Positions 27,284-35,752 of a DNA stretch of 64,000 nt are shown here, one piece after another (position 1 is the stretch's first letter; each line of letters starts with the position of its first letter). The translations under genes were made by a program, and so were the position numbers. The DNA is taken from positions 124,001 to 188,000 of the forward strand of contig NZ_PVBN01000008.1 of NCBI RefSeq assembly GCF_002968635.1. The letters are read 5' to 3'. Under the pieces are notes generated by a model. The model saw only the letters and a program-made list of their open reading frames with translations. It did not search any database and had not been told where the DNA came from. The stretch comes from Neorhizobium alkalisoli (GTDB lineage Bacteria; Pseudomonadota; Alphaproteobacteria; Rhizobiales; Rhizobiaceae).

Positions 27284-28312
27284 TCAAAGCCACTCGATGC
27301 GCTTGAGTATCCACAGCGTGCCCGCAGAGATGGCTGCAATGAAAACGACGATGATCAGGAATGCCCAGGCTTCGTCAACGCCGGGAATACCTCCGACATT
27401 CATGCCGAAGAGGCCCGCAACGACGCTGGGCGGAAGCAGAAGTGCTGCCAGTGCTGCGAGCCGGTTGGAACTGCGCGCGATCCGCTCCCCGATGACGGTC
27501 GACAGGTCGTCATGAAGAATGCTGGTGCGGTCACGGATCGCATCGAGATATTCGATGAACCGCATCAGCTTGTCGATCACCTCGCGGAAGCGGAGCTTGT
27601 CACGTTCCGTAAGCCAGGGTGCATCGTCGTGTTCTATGCGGTTGAGTGCATCCCGTTGCGGCGCCAGATAGCGGCGTAGCTGCACGGAGCGGCGACGCAA
27701 CAGCTTCAGCCTTTGACGGACTTCGCTCGCTTCGCCTTGGAAGATCAGATCGTCGAGTTCGTCGACCTCCTCATCCATACCGTCCAGCACGGGTTCCAGG
27801 TCGCGAACCAGCTTGTCGCTGACGAGTGCGAGAAGCTCGCCCGCCTGCCGCGGCCCTTTGCCTTTTTCAAGCGCTTGGCGGATGTCGCGCAAGGCTGTGA
27901 TGTAATGGCCGCTGTCGCGCAATGTCACCAGCCGGTGTTCGTCGACCCAGATATGCAGCGGCACGAGGTCGATCTCCGGAGTGGGCTCGCGGGCTTCTTC
28001 CGGAGGAGCGGCACAGACCCCGCGCAGGATGATCAGCAGGCCGTCGTCCACCGGCTCCACGCGCGGGCGGGAATCTTCCGCAAGAAGCGCCTCGGCCACC
28101 AGCAGGTCGAAATCGCCTTTGGTATTCACCCATTCCGCCGCCGCAGGATGATCGCGTTCGAAATGCAGCCACACCAGGCCGTCACCCGGTTTCCAGGTAC
28201 AGGCCTGAGCGATATTCAGCGTCCTGCAGCCGCCGCGCCCATCGAGCATGACTGCAAAACGCAGCCCCGGTTCCTCTCCGTAGCCCACCGCCGTCTTTAC
28301 CTGTTCCAGCAT
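27284..28312 (-). CDS. zntB: CorA-family divalent cation transporter, ZntB type
   Basis: 342 residues from ATG 28312 (GGAGGGAG upstream). A long acidic cytoplasmic domain is followed by a coiled stretch (LEPVLDGMDEEVDELDDLIFQ) and two C-terminal membrane helices. Between them is the loop motif GMN (FGMNVGGIPG), the hallmark of the CorA superfamily. The sequence GRGGCRTLNIAQACTWKPGDGLVWLHFERD near the start is typical of ZntB, a zinc transporter, rather than Mg-specific CorA. Whether transport runs inward or outward cannot be told here. Confidence 0.85.
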   Translation of the reverse strand: MLEQVKTAVGYGEEPGLRFAVMLDGRGGCRTLNIAQACTWKPGDGLVWLHFERDHPAAAEWVNTKGDFDLLVAEALLAEDSRPRVEPVDDGLLIILRGVCAAPPEEAREPTPEIDLVPLHIWVDEHRLVTLRDSGHYITALRDIRQALEKGKGPRQAGELLALVSDKLVRDLEPVLDGMDEEVDELDDLIFQGEASEVRQRLKLLRRRSVQLRRYLAPQRDALNRIEHDDAPWLTERDKLRFREVIDKLMRFIEYLDAIRDRTSILHDDLSTVIGERIARSSNRLAALAALLLPPSVVAGLFGMNVGGIPGVDEAWAFLIIVVFIAAISAGTLWILKRIEWL

Positions 28313-28404
28313 CAACGGTGCTCCCTCCCATGCGGTTTCCGAAGATTCTATCAGCAAATGTTGCGCCGGCGAAGAGGCGGGTTGGGCCGGCGGGTGTGGC
28401 CGAA

Positions 28405-28432
28405 TTGACGGGGTTTCAGGCTCTGCTATAAC
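28405..28432 (+). promoter_or_regulatory. Sigma-70-type promoter of the DUF2087 gene
   Basis: TTGACG (28405-28410), a 16-bp spacer and TATAAC (28427-28432), the best -35/-10 pair I saw by eye in the window. It implies a leader of about 150 nt before the ATG at 28588. Confidence 0.6.
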
Positions 28433-28587
28433 GGCGTCACGGTCTGCAGTTCACCGAGGCGTTGCCGTTCCGCAAGGAAAGCTAAACCTGCCAACATCAG
28501 AGATGATCAGCACTTATCCCGTGCCGAAGTCGACAAGCCGGCGACCAGTGACAGCTTTTCAAGAGACGGCACGTTTAAGGATAAGAC

Positions 28588-29145
28588 ATGCCGAGATCCA
28601 TCTTTCCGATGCAAATCGCCGACCTTTCGGCCTTTGCCAAATCCATCCGCGAGCAGATCGGCGAGCTTGATCGCAAGCCGAGCCATGTGGAGATGCTCAA
28701 CCTCCTGAGCCGTGCCGCCGGTTTCCGCAACTATCAGCATTTTCGCACGGTTGCGCAGATGGCTGATGTCATTGAACATTGGCGCCCGACATTGGATGAC
28801 GAGCCTGCAGCCGATGAAGACCGGGTGTTGAAGACCGCGCGGCATTTCGATGACGAAGGCCGGCTGGTCCGCTGGCCGGGAAGGCGAGGGCAGCAGGAGA
28901 TCTGCCTCTGGTTCCTGTGGTCGAAGATACCGGCCGGTCAGGACTTCACCGAGCGTCAGATCAGCGAACTCCTCAACGGTTTGCATCTCTTCGGCGACGC
29001 TGCGCTCCTGCGCCGCGATCTCTTCGATTCCGGCCTGGTGCAGCGGACGCGGGACGGCCGCGAATATCGCCGGATCGAGCGGAAGCCGCCGCCGGAGTTG
29101 AAACTGTTGCTGTCCCGGGTCGGGCAAAGGGCCGAGGCGGCCTGA
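28588..29145 (+). CDS. DUF2087-domain protein
   Basis: 185 residues. The C-terminal half is a DUF2087 domain: FDDEGRLVRWPGRRGQQEICLWFLWSKIPAGQDFTERQISELLNGLHLFGDAALLRRDLFDSGLVQRTRDGREYRRI. This is a winged-helix-like unit often found at the end of regulators. The N-terminal half (IREQIGELDRKPSHVEMLNLLSRAAGFRNYQHFR) resembles the short motif found in glyoxalase-superfamily-like proteins. Together they hint at a small regulator, but no target is known. It has its own promoter-like element 155 bp upstream. The convergent phzF gene ends 22 bp further on. Confidence 0.8.
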   Translation: MPRSIFPMQIADLSAFAKSIREQIGELDRKPSHVEMLNLLSRAAGFRNYQHFRTVAQMADVIEHWRPTLDDEPAADEDRVLKTARHFDDEGRLVRWPGRRGQQEICLWFLWSKIPAGQDFTERQISELLNGLHLFGDAALLRRDLFDSGLVQRTRDGREYRRIERKPPPELKLLLSRVGQRAEAA

Positions 29146-29166
29146 AAAGCAAAGCCGCCGGTTGCG

Positions 29167-30003
29167 TCAGAGAGTGACCGTGCCCTCGATGCAACTGGCG
29201 ACTTCCCCGCCGATCCAGATGTCCGCGCCGGCCTGAACCACATGCACGCGTCCCGCGCGTCCAAGCGCGGTGCCTTGGGCTGCGATATACCGTGACGGTG
29301 CAATGCCGCTGCCAATCAGCCATTGGGCAAGTCCGGCATTGAGGCTGCCGGTGACGGGATCCTCGAACCCGGCGGCCGTGAAGGCGCGGACCTCGAATTG
29401 AGCCTCCGTGCCGTCCTGTGCAGCGTCGAAAGGACCGACGAGACCGACCCGAAGCCCGGCGAGTATCGCAAAGTCAGGCTGCACCGCCAGCACGTCCCGG
29501 CGGGAGTTCAGAAGTACGCCCATCCAGCCCGGACCGTTGTCGACCCAGCTCGTCGCCTTGATAGCTGTCTGCGCAATGCCGAGCCCGCGGGCAACCCGTT
29601 CGATGATCTCCGGCTCGACCGGCCCGCTGCGCCTCAACGGCGGCGCAACGAAGGAGAGTTGTTTGCCGTCGCGACGGATGCGGATCAGCCCCGCTTCGCA
29701 TTCCTGCACGACCTCGTCGGTTTCCACCTCGCCGGACTGGGAAAGCCAGACATGGCAGCTGCCGAGCGTCGGGTGGCCGGCAAAGGGCAATTCCTGTTTC
29801 GGCGTGAAGATACGGACCCGATAATGCGCTTTCGGATCGCGCGGCGTGAGCAGAAAGGTCGTTTCGCTGAGGTTGGTCCAGTTGGCGAAGGCCTGCATCT
29901 GAGCTTCGGTAAGGGTGTCGGCAGCGGCGACCACGGCGAGCGGATTGCCGCGTAGGGGCCGGCTGGAAAAGACATCGACCTGCTGGAAGGAAAACCTGGG
30001 CAT
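29167..30003 (-). CDS. PhzF-family isomerase
   Basis: 278 residues. The fold is two alike halves, as in diaminopimelate epimerase. Family marks: QQVDVFSSRPLRGNPLAVV at the start with the conserved GNP, the catalytic glutamate in TNLSETTFLL (about residue 47), FTPKQELPFAGHPTLGS, and in the second half TAAGFEDPVTGSLNAGLAQWL. True PhzF makes phenazines. No other phenazine gene is present, so this belongs to the large group of PhzF-like proteins with unknown substrates. Confidence 0.88.
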   Translation of the reverse strand: MPRFSFQQVDVFSSRPLRGNPLAVVAAADTLTEAQMQAFANWTNLSETTFLLTPRDPKAHYRVRIFTPKQELPFAGHPTLGSCHVWLSQSGEVETDEVVQECEAGLIRIRRDGKQLSFVAPPLRRSGPVEPEIIERVARGLGIAQTAIKATSWVDNGPGWMGVLLNSRRDVLAVQPDFAILAGLRVGLVGPFDAAQDGTEAQFEVRAFTAAGFEDPVTGSLNAGLAQWLIGSGIAPSRYIAAQGTALGRAGRVHVVQAGADIWIGGEVASCIEGTVTL

Positions 30004-30036
30004 TCGTTCTTGTCACTCTCCGGAGACATGCTTGCC

Positions 30037-30072
30037 AAGCAAGACGGCAGCCCTGGGGCTGCCGTCTTGCTT
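30037..30072. terminator. Long perfect hairpin between cpdB and phzF
   Basis: 17-bp arms starting AAGCAAGACGGCAGCCC and its complement, with a 2-nt gap, lie 30 bp after the cpdB stop and 34 bp before phzF. It should end cpdB transcription; a T run is weak on either side. Confidence 0.7.
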
Positions 30073-30101
30073 TCGTGAAAGGCGTGCCGTTTCTTCGGCG
30101 C

Positions 30102-32090
30102 TTACAGCACCAGCCGGAACTTGGCGAAGCCGTTCGCACCGTCGCCAGCGTCCTCGATCTTGGCGCCCTTGACCGCTGAGGCAAACTGGCGGGCCTTGGG
30201 GCCGGTCTCGAAGATCGCCGATGTGCCCGGCAGCGGCTTGAACGACCAGTTGGCATCGGCAGACGGATTGATCGTCCCCTGCTCGATGATATAGCGGACG
30301 ATCACGTCGCGGTTGGTGTCCGGGGCCACGAAGATCACCTTGTCGCCGGCGATCTCCGGGAACTTGCCGCCGCCGCCCGCACGATAGTTGTTGGTCGCGA
30401 CGACGAACTTCTGGGCCGGATCGATCGGCTTGCCGTCGAACTTGAGATCGACGATGCGATTGGCATTCGGGTTCACGAGCTTGCCGTCCTTATCGAAACG
30501 GGTCGGCTGCGACAGGTCGATCTGGTAGGTCACGCCGTCGATGACGTCGTAGTTGTAGGACGGGAAGCTGTCGTTGAGCAGCGGCGCGTCCTTGGAGCCG
30601 GCCGAAACCTGGTTGAACATGCCGGCCGACATTTCCAGCCAGTTCTTGACCTGCTCGCCCGATATCACCACCGCCTGGACAGTATTGGGATAGAGATAGA
30701 GGTCGGCAACGTTCTTGATGGCGATATCGCCTGCCGGCACGTCGGTGAAATATTCCGCGCCGCCGCGGCCGCCGGCCTTGAAAGGCGCTGCTGCCGAAAG
30801 AACCGGAAGATCCTTGTACTGGCCGTCCTTCAGCATGTCCTTGATGTACCAGGTCTGGGCGTTGGAGACGATCTGGATGGACGGATCGTCGGCGACCAGC
30901 GCGAAATAGGAATAGAGAGGCGCAGAAGTCTTGCCGACCGGGCGGCGGATATAGGCGAGCGTCGCCTCATGCTCTTCCTTGACGGCGGCGGTGACCTCCG
31001 GCTTGTCCTTGGCGTCGGCGACGATCTTGCGGTTTTCGTCACGATGGTAGATCGGCCGGGCTTCGGAGGTGGAATCGACGATCTTCCAGTTCTTGCCGTC
31101 TTTCTCCAGCAAGAGGTCGATCAAGCCCAGATGCGAGCCCCAGAAGCCGCCCATGACCGCTGGCTTGCCCATCAGCGTGCCCTTTTTGGCATCGGCGCCG
31201 GCAATGCCTTCGAAATCCTTCGGACCGGGGAAGACGAGATGCTGGTGGCCGGTGAAGACCGCATCGATGCCCTGAACGCCGGCGAGATAGAGGGACGCGT
31301 TTTCCATGCGTTCGCTCTGGCCGGTGCCGTCGATGCCGGAGTGGGAGAGCGCGATGACGATATCGGCGCCTTCTTCCTTCATGACCGGCACCCAGGCCTT
31401 GGCGGCATCCACGATATCGCGCGTCTGTGCCTTGCCTTCGAGGTTCTTGGCGTCCCAGACCATGATCTGCGGCGGTACGAAGCCGATGAAGCCGACCTTG
31501 ATCGGGCTCGTGGCGCCCGACCCGTCACGGATCTGCTTTTCGACGATCACATAGGGTTTCAGGAAAAGCTCGTCCTTCTTCGGGTCGGAGGCGAGCTGGC
31601 CTTTGGTCAGGTTGGCGCAGACATAAGGGAAGCCGGCGCCGGCGAGCACCTTGAACATGAAGTCCAGGCCGTAGTTGAATTCGTGATTGCCGAGCGTGCC
31701 GGCATCGTAGCCGAGCACGTTCATCGCCTTGACGACCGGATGCTTGTCGCCTTCCTTCATGCCGCGCTCGTAGGCGATGTAGTCGCCCATCGGATTGCCC
31801 TGCAGGAAATCGCCGTTGTCGATGAGCATGGAGTTCCCGGCCTCGGCACGGATCGCGTCGATAATGGAAGCGGTGCGGGCAAGGCCCATCGTGTCGTTCG
31901 GCTTGTCGCCATAGTAGTCATAAGGGAAGACGTGGACGTGGATGTCGGTCGTTTCCATGATGCGCAAATGCGCCTGGTTGCCCGCCGCGCGGGCGGCGAA
32001 CGGATGCAGCATCACGAGCGCCGACGACGCGGCGATGCCGCCAAGAAGCGAGCGGCGGGTCACGGGTTGAAAGCCGGCTAAAAACGACAT
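30102..32090 (-). CDS. cpdB: 2',3'-cyclic-nucleotide 2'-phosphodiesterase / 3'-nucleotidase, Tat-exported
   Basis: 662 residues from ATG 32090, with GGGAG six bases upstream; the ATG two codons earlier sits too close to that site. A Tat signal (VTRRSLLGGIAASSALVMLHPFAARA) leads to the periplasm. The metallophosphatase part has METTDIHVHVFPYDYY, NGDFLQGNP, GTLGNHEFNYGLDF and FTGHQHLVFPG. The 5'-nucleotidase C-terminal domain follows, with NNYRAGGGGKFPE and the substrate-stacking type residues. It scavenges nucleotides outside the cytoplasm for phosphate and nucleosides. It stands alone between terminator-like elements. Confidence 0.93.
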   Translation of the reverse strand: MSFLAGFQPVTRRSLLGGIAASSALVMLHPFAARAAGNQAHLRIMETTDIHVHVFPYDYYGDKPNDTMGLARTASIIDAIRAEAGNSMLIDNGDFLQGNPMGDYIAYERGMKEGDKHPVVKAMNVLGYDAGTLGNHEFNYGLDFMFKVLAGAGFPYVCANLTKGQLASDPKKDELFLKPYVIVEKQIRDGSGATSPIKVGFIGFVPPQIMVWDAKNLEGKAQTRDIVDAAKAWVPVMKEEGADIVIALSHSGIDGTGQSERMENASLYLAGVQGIDAVFTGHQHLVFPGPKDFEGIAGADAKKGTLMGKPAVMGGFWGSHLGLIDLLLEKDGKNWKIVDSTSEARPIYHRDENRKIVADAKDKPEVTAAVKEEHEATLAYIRRPVGKTSAPLYSYFALVADDPSIQIVSNAQTWYIKDMLKDGQYKDLPVLSAAAPFKAGGRGGAEYFTDVPAGDIAIKNVADLYLYPNTVQAVVISGEQVKNWLEMSAGMFNQVSAGSKDAPLLNDSFPSYNYDVIDGVTYQIDLSQPTRFDKDGKLVNPNANRIVDLKFDGKPIDPAQKFVVATNNYRAGGGGKFPEIAGDKVIFVAPDTNRDVIVRYIIEQGTINPSADANWSFKPLPGTSAIFETGPKARQFASAVKGAKIEDAGDGANGFAKFRLVL

Positions 32091-32217
32091 GGACATCTCC
32101 CTCTGGTTTTTTGACTGAAACCAGATTAGCGAAATCGCACGCGCTTGCATCAGTAAAATGACAGGGGGAAACGCATCATTGGCGGCAGAGCGGGCTATGC
32201 CATTTGCGTGTCGGTTG

Positions 32218-32556
32218 TCACCGGCTGATGACCGGTTTCACCTCTCTGTGGAAGAAGCGGAAATAGGAAGAGATTTGAGCGACGGCATTCGAGTTCGGCC
32301 GGAACTGGATGCCGAGCCGGCCCCGGTGATTCCATTTCACGATGCCTTCGAGGATGCCGAGCTCCTCGCTCTCGATCTTGACCGTGCTGCCATTGGCTGC
32401 ATGGAACGGCCCGCCGAGATCGAGCGCCATGCCGGTCGCGGAAAGATCGACGACCCGCCCCTTGGCCTCCTGATTGTAATATTTCACGGTGCCGAAGATG
32501 CGGGTCTTCTGGCGTGCGGCGCTGCGGGTCTTCATTCCGATGGTCTTGCTGAGCAT
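32218..32556 (-). CDS. Single-domain PilZ protein (c-di-GMP receptor)
   Basis: 112 residues, one PilZ domain. Both c-di-GMP contact motifs are intact: RQKTR (R-x3-R, about residues 15-19) and DLSATG (D-x-S-x2-G, about residues 37-42), so binding is likely. The rest (MALDLGGPFHAANGSTVKIESEELGILEGIVKWNHRGRLGIQF) fits the PilZ barrel. Such free-standing PilZ proteins act as adaptors for motility, polysaccharide or cell-cycle targets. No target gene adjoins it. It is a plausible reader of the c-di-GMP set by the Amt fusion locus 7 kb away, but that link is inference. Confidence 0.9.
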   Translation of the reverse strand: MLSKTIGMKTRSAARQKTRIFGTVKYYNQEAKGRVVDLSATGMALDLGGPFHAANGSTVKIESEELGILEGIVKWNHRGRLGIQFRPNSNAVAQISSYFRFFHREVKPVISR

Positions 32557-32648
32557 GACATCCCCAATTGGTTATCCCTTGCAGGCGGAATAGCAGAGAA
32601 AAGTTGAGGTCGGTTTAGGCAGAATCGTAAAAGTCGACCGAACGGGGC

Positions 32649-33110
32649 TCAGAGTCCCACATTGGGGCGGTCGATGATCTCGCGCAGCGCAAAGCTTGAA
32701 TTGATCTTCACCACATGAGGGAGCGCCGACAGCCAGTCGCGGTGAATGCGCTCGTAGTCTTCGAGGTCTTTTGCCGCGACCCTCAGGATATAATCGTATT
32801 CGCCGGACATCAGGTAGCAGACGAGCACATTGGGGCAGAGCCTGACCGCCGATTCGAACTCGGTGAGCGTCTTGGCGAACTGGCCGGATAGCGAGATGTG
32901 GACGATCACCATCATCTTGTACTCGAGCGCCTTGTTCGAGAGACGCGCATGGTAGCCGCTGATGGTGCCGCTCTTTTCGAGCATGTCGAGCCGCCGTGAG
33001 CACGCCGATGGTGACAGGCCAACCCGCTCCGCAAGTTCCGCATTGGATATGCGGCCGTTCTCCTGAAGAGTCCGCATTATCGCAAGATCAATGGCATCCA
33101 ATGCACCCAT
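32649..33110 (-). CDS. Lrp/AsnC-family regulator of alanine dehydrogenase
   Basis: 153 residues: helix-turn-helix DAIDLAIMRTLQENGRISNAELAERVGLSPSACSRRLDMLEKSG (about 5-48) and a RAM domain with YDYILRVAAKDLEDYERIHRDWLSALPHV. It is divergent from ald with 156 bp between. The pairing is the classic one for AldR, the alanine-responsive activator of ald in rhizobia and mycobacteria. Operator-like repeats in the gap support this. Confidence 0.9.
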   Translation of the reverse strand: MGALDAIDLAIMRTLQENGRISNAELAERVGLSPSACSRRLDMLEKSGTISGYHARLSNKALEYKMMVIVHISLSGQFAKTLTEFESAVRLCPNVLVCYLMSGEYDYILRVAAKDLEDYERIHRDWLSALPHVVKINSSFALREIIDRPNVGL

Positions 33111-33156
33111 TCGAAGATCCTTCGAAATTTTCCTCTATTTCGCAATAATCTCCGAA
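33110..33156. promoter_or_regulatory. Operator-like repeats between the Lrp gene and ald
   Basis: TTCGAA-GATCC-TTCGAA (33110-33126) abuts the regulator's start codon, and TTCGCAATAATCTCCGAA (33139-33156) follows at about three helical turns. Both are TTCG...CGAA dyads in AT-rich DNA, as expected for an Lrp-type octamer controlling itself and ald. Confidence 0.55.
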
Positions 33157-33266
33157 AAACTGCTCTTGCGCAATTCGTCTTCGCAAGGACATTCCGCAGA
33201 TTCTCTGGTTTGCTCTCGAACTGGGAACATTAACAGGCGAAAGCCGCCAACAGAGAGGAACGCTGC

Positions 33267-34385
33267 ATGCGTGTCGGGTGCCCGAAGGAAATCAAAAACC
33301 ATGAATATCGTGTGGGCCTGACGCCCGGCGCGGTGCGCGAATACGTGGCCCATGGACATGAAGTCTTCATTGAAACCAAGGCGGGCGCTGGCATTGGCGC
33401 GGACGATGCCTCCTATATCGCAGCCGGTGCCAAGATCGTCGGCACGGCAAAAGAGATCTTCGAAAAGTCCGACATGGTCGTGAAGGTCAAGGAGCCCCAG
33501 CCGACGGAATGGGTGCAGCTCCGCGACGGCCAGATCCTCTATACCTATCTCCATCTCGCTCCCGATCCGGAACAGACCAAAGGTCTGCTCGCCTCCGGTG
33601 TGACGGCCGTCGCTTACGAGACGGTGACCGACGAGCGCGGCGGCCTTCCGCTGCTGGCGCCGATGTCGGAAGTCGCAGGACGACTGGCGATCCAGGCGGG
33701 CGCGACCGCGCTGCAGAAGGCCCATGGTGGCCGCGGCATCCTTCTTGGCGGCGTACCGGGCGTATTGCCGGCCAAGGTCGCCGTCATCGGCGGCGGCGTC
33801 GTCGGCCTGCATGCCGCAAGGATGGCCGCAGGCCTTGGCGCCGATGTCTCGATCATCGATCGCTCGCTGCCGAGGCTTCGCCAGCTCGACGATATCTTCA
33901 ACGGCCGCGTCCACACCCGCTATTCGACGATCGATGCGGTGGAGGAAGAAGTCTTTTCGGCAGACATGGTTATCGGCGCGGTGCTTATCCCCGGCGCCGC
34001 GGCACCAAAACTCGTCAGCCGCGAAATGCTCTCCGGCATGAAGCAGGGTGCGGTCATGGTCGATGTTGCGATCGACCAGGGCGGCTGCTTCGAGACTTCG
34101 CATGCGACGACCCATTCGGAGCCGACCTACGAGGTCGATGGCATCGTCCACTATTGCGTTGCGAACATGCCGGGCGCCGTGCCCGTCACCTCGGCGCATG
34201 CCTTGAACAACGCGACCCTGCAGCACGGGCTTGCCCTTGCCGACCGCGGACTGCGGGCGATCGCCGAAGACCGGCATCTGCGCAACGGCCTCAACGTTCA
34301 CAAAGGCAGAGTGACCAACAAACCGGTTGCTGAAGCCCTGGGTTACGAGGCCGTCGCACCGGAGAGTCTGCTCAACGTAGCATGA
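33267..34385 (+). CDS. ald: Alanine dehydrogenase
   Basis: 372 residues, the usual length. It interconverts L-alanine and pyruvate plus ammonium with NAD; in rhizobia it matters in alanine catabolism and in bacteroids. Visible: [20 protein letters not shown] with the pyruvate-binding residues, [15 protein letters not shown] with the catalytic His, the NAD-binding [28 protein letters not shown], and [24 protein letters not shown]. No ambiguity in family. Confidence 0.97.
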   Translation: MRVGCPKEIKNHEYRVGLTPGAVREYVAHGHEVFIETKAGAGIGADDASYIAAGAKIVGTAKEIFEKSDMVVKVKEPQPTEWVQLRDGQILYTYLHLAPDPEQTKGLLASGVTAVAYETVTDERGGLPLLAPMSEVAGRLAIQAGATALQKAHGGRGILLGGVPGVLPAKVAVIGGGVVGLHAARMAAGLGADVSIIDRSLPRLRQLDDIFNGRVHTRYSTIDAVEEEVFSADMVIGAVLIPGAAAPKLVSREMLSGMKQGAVMVDVAIDQGGCFETSHATTHSEPTYEVDGIVHYCVANMPGAVPVTSAHALNNATLQHGLALADRGLRAIAEDRHLRNGLNVHKGRVTNKPVAEALGYEAVAPESLLNVA

Positions 34386-34397
34386 GTATCGCGTGTC

Positions 34398-34566
34398 TTA
34401 GATATATCTGACTAACTGGCATCCAGGCAGTTGAGATCGCAGGAGAGAAAGCGTCGGATTTCCGGGTCCGGCGTTTTTTTGACCGCATTGGTGAAAAGAT
34501 ATGATTTAGATATATCGGACTCCTTGACGCCGGCGATGGTCTGTCCTAGTTTTAGATATATCGAAG
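34398..34566 (+). promoter_or_regulatory. Promoter and triple operator repeat of the PadR gene
   Basis: TTAGATATATC occurs three times: 34398-34408, 34506-34516 and 34552-34562. The first extends to the palindrome AGATATATCT. The last two are 46 bp apart and bracket a possible promoter, TTGACG (34524-34529), 17 bp, TAGTTT (34547-34552). All point the same way. This is strong evidence for autoregulation by the downstream PadR protein. Confidence 0.75.
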
Positions 34567-34585
34567 ACAGTCTAAGGAAACTAAA

Positions 34586-35251
34586 ATGTTCAAGCACAGG
34601 TTTGACGGGCGAAACGGCTGCGGCGAACGCGGGGGCCGCCGGGGTTTCGAGGAGATGTTTGCGGCGCGAGCCTTTGGCGGCGGATTTGGCCGCGGTCCCG
34701 GCGGCCGCGGCGGCCCCGGTGGAGGTCGCGGTTTCGGCGACGAGGGTGATGGCCGCATCGGCCGCTTTCTGATGCAGGGCGATCTGCGTCTGGTGGTCCT
34801 GGCGCTGATCGAAAAGGAACCGCGCCATGGCTACGAGATTATCAAGCACATCGAGGATCTCACCTATGGCTTCTATGTGCCGAGCCCCGGCGTGATCTAT
34901 CCGACGCTGACATATCTAGAGGAAGCGGGTTACGTCCTGGCCGAGGCCGACGGCAACAAGAAGCGCTACGTGATCACCGAGGATGGCCGCAAGTATCTGG
35001 ATGAGAACCGCAGTTTTGCGGCCATGATCCTCGACCGGCTCTCCCAGCTCGCCGAGCGCATCAAGCAGCGCCAGGAACGGCAGGAGCGGGGCAGGGACAA
35101 CGGTCCGACTTTGCCGCGCAGCGTCGATGCGGCCATGCTGAACCTGCGGGAAGTGATCGCCCGCAAGCTCGAAGGAGACGAGCGGAAGGCCGGCGAAATC
35201 GTCAAGCTCCTGCTGCAGATCGCGGAAGATCTGGAGCAGAAGGACGATTGA
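34586..35251 (+). CDS. PadR-family regulator, YqjI-like
   Basis: 221 residues. A Gly/Arg-rich N-terminal tail (about 8-55) leads into the PadR winged helix: LRLVVLALIEKEPRHGYEIIKHIEDLTYGFYVPSPGVIYPTLTYLEEAGYV (about 67-117), very close to E. coli YqjI, a nickel-responsive repressor linked to iron balance. YqjI has a His/Cys-rich metal-binding tail. Here the tail is mostly Gly and Arg with few His or Cys, so metal sensing is doubtful. A C-terminal helical region follows for dimerisation. AAGGAAA precedes the ATG. Three operator-like repeats lie upstream. No siderophore-reductase partner gene is adjacent. Confidence 0.88.
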   Translation: MFKHRFDGRNGCGERGGRRGFEEMFAARAFGGGFGRGPGGRGGPGGGRGFGDEGDGRIGRFLMQGDLRLVVLALIEKEPRHGYEIIKHIEDLTYGFYVPSPGVIYPTLTYLEEAGYVLAEADGNKKRYVITEDGRKYLDENRSFAAMILDRLSQLAERIKQRQERQERGRDNGPTLPRSVDAAMLNLREVIARKLEGDERKAGEIVKLLLQIAEDLEQKDD

Positions 35252-35260
35252 ACGCTTCTT

Positions 35261-35297
35261 GGCTCATGGCGCGCCGTCGTTCGCCGCGCCATGAGCC
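35261..35297. terminator. Hairpin between convergent PadR and SnoaL-like genes
   Basis: Perfect 13-bp arms (GGCTCATGGCGCG / CGCGCCATGAGCC) with an 11-nt loop, 10 bp after the padR stop. It lacks a T run. Confidence 0.6.
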
Positions 35298-35319
35298 GGC
35301 ATCGTTTCGGATGGCGGCG

Positions 35320-35739
35320 TCAGCCGGGCGCGATCAGGTCAATCAGCGCCTGCGTATCGTGGTAGAACGGGATGCCCTCGACGAGGCGCCCGTCCCTGAA
35401 ATCCAGCCGCTCGCAGAACGGCTGGATTGTGGTCTTCCCGCTCACCCGCGAGACCATCGTAAGCTCGCAGGACAGATATACGCGCTCGGGCGATCCAGTG
35501 ACCTCGAGATCGTCGATCCTCATATCGCTCCAGACATCGCTCATTCTGGTGATGAGCGCTGAGATACCGTCGAGGCCGATCCAGTTGCCTCCATATGGCA
35601 GCGAGTGAGGTTCGCGGACGACCACGTCCTCCGCGAAAGCGTCCGCGAGTTGACCCACATCCCTATGCTTCGATCCCATGAAGGCCATTTCAACGGCGAA
35701 CATGCGCTCTACGAGTGTTCTGGCGATGTTGTCTTTCAT
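35320..35739 (-). CDS. SnoaL/NTF2-like protein
   Basis: 139 residues with the cone-shaped NTF2-like pattern: an N-terminal helix pair (LVERMFAVEMAFMGSKHRDVGQLADAFAEDVVVREPHSLPYGGNWIGLDGI) and later strands (KTTIQPFCERLDFRDGRLVEGIPFYHDTQAL). The fold serves enzymes and binding proteins alike, so no reaction can be named. It starts 13 bp after the DUF1203 gene on the same strand and is probably translated from the same message. Confidence 0.8.
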   Translation of the reverse strand: MKDNIARTLVERMFAVEMAFMGSKHRDVGQLADAFAEDVVVREPHSLPYGGNWIGLDGISALITRMSDVWSDMRIDDLEVTGSPERVYLSCELTMVSRVSGKTTIQPFCERLDFRDGRLVEGIPFYHDTQALIDLIAPG

Positions 35740-35752
35740 ATCGCCGATCCGC

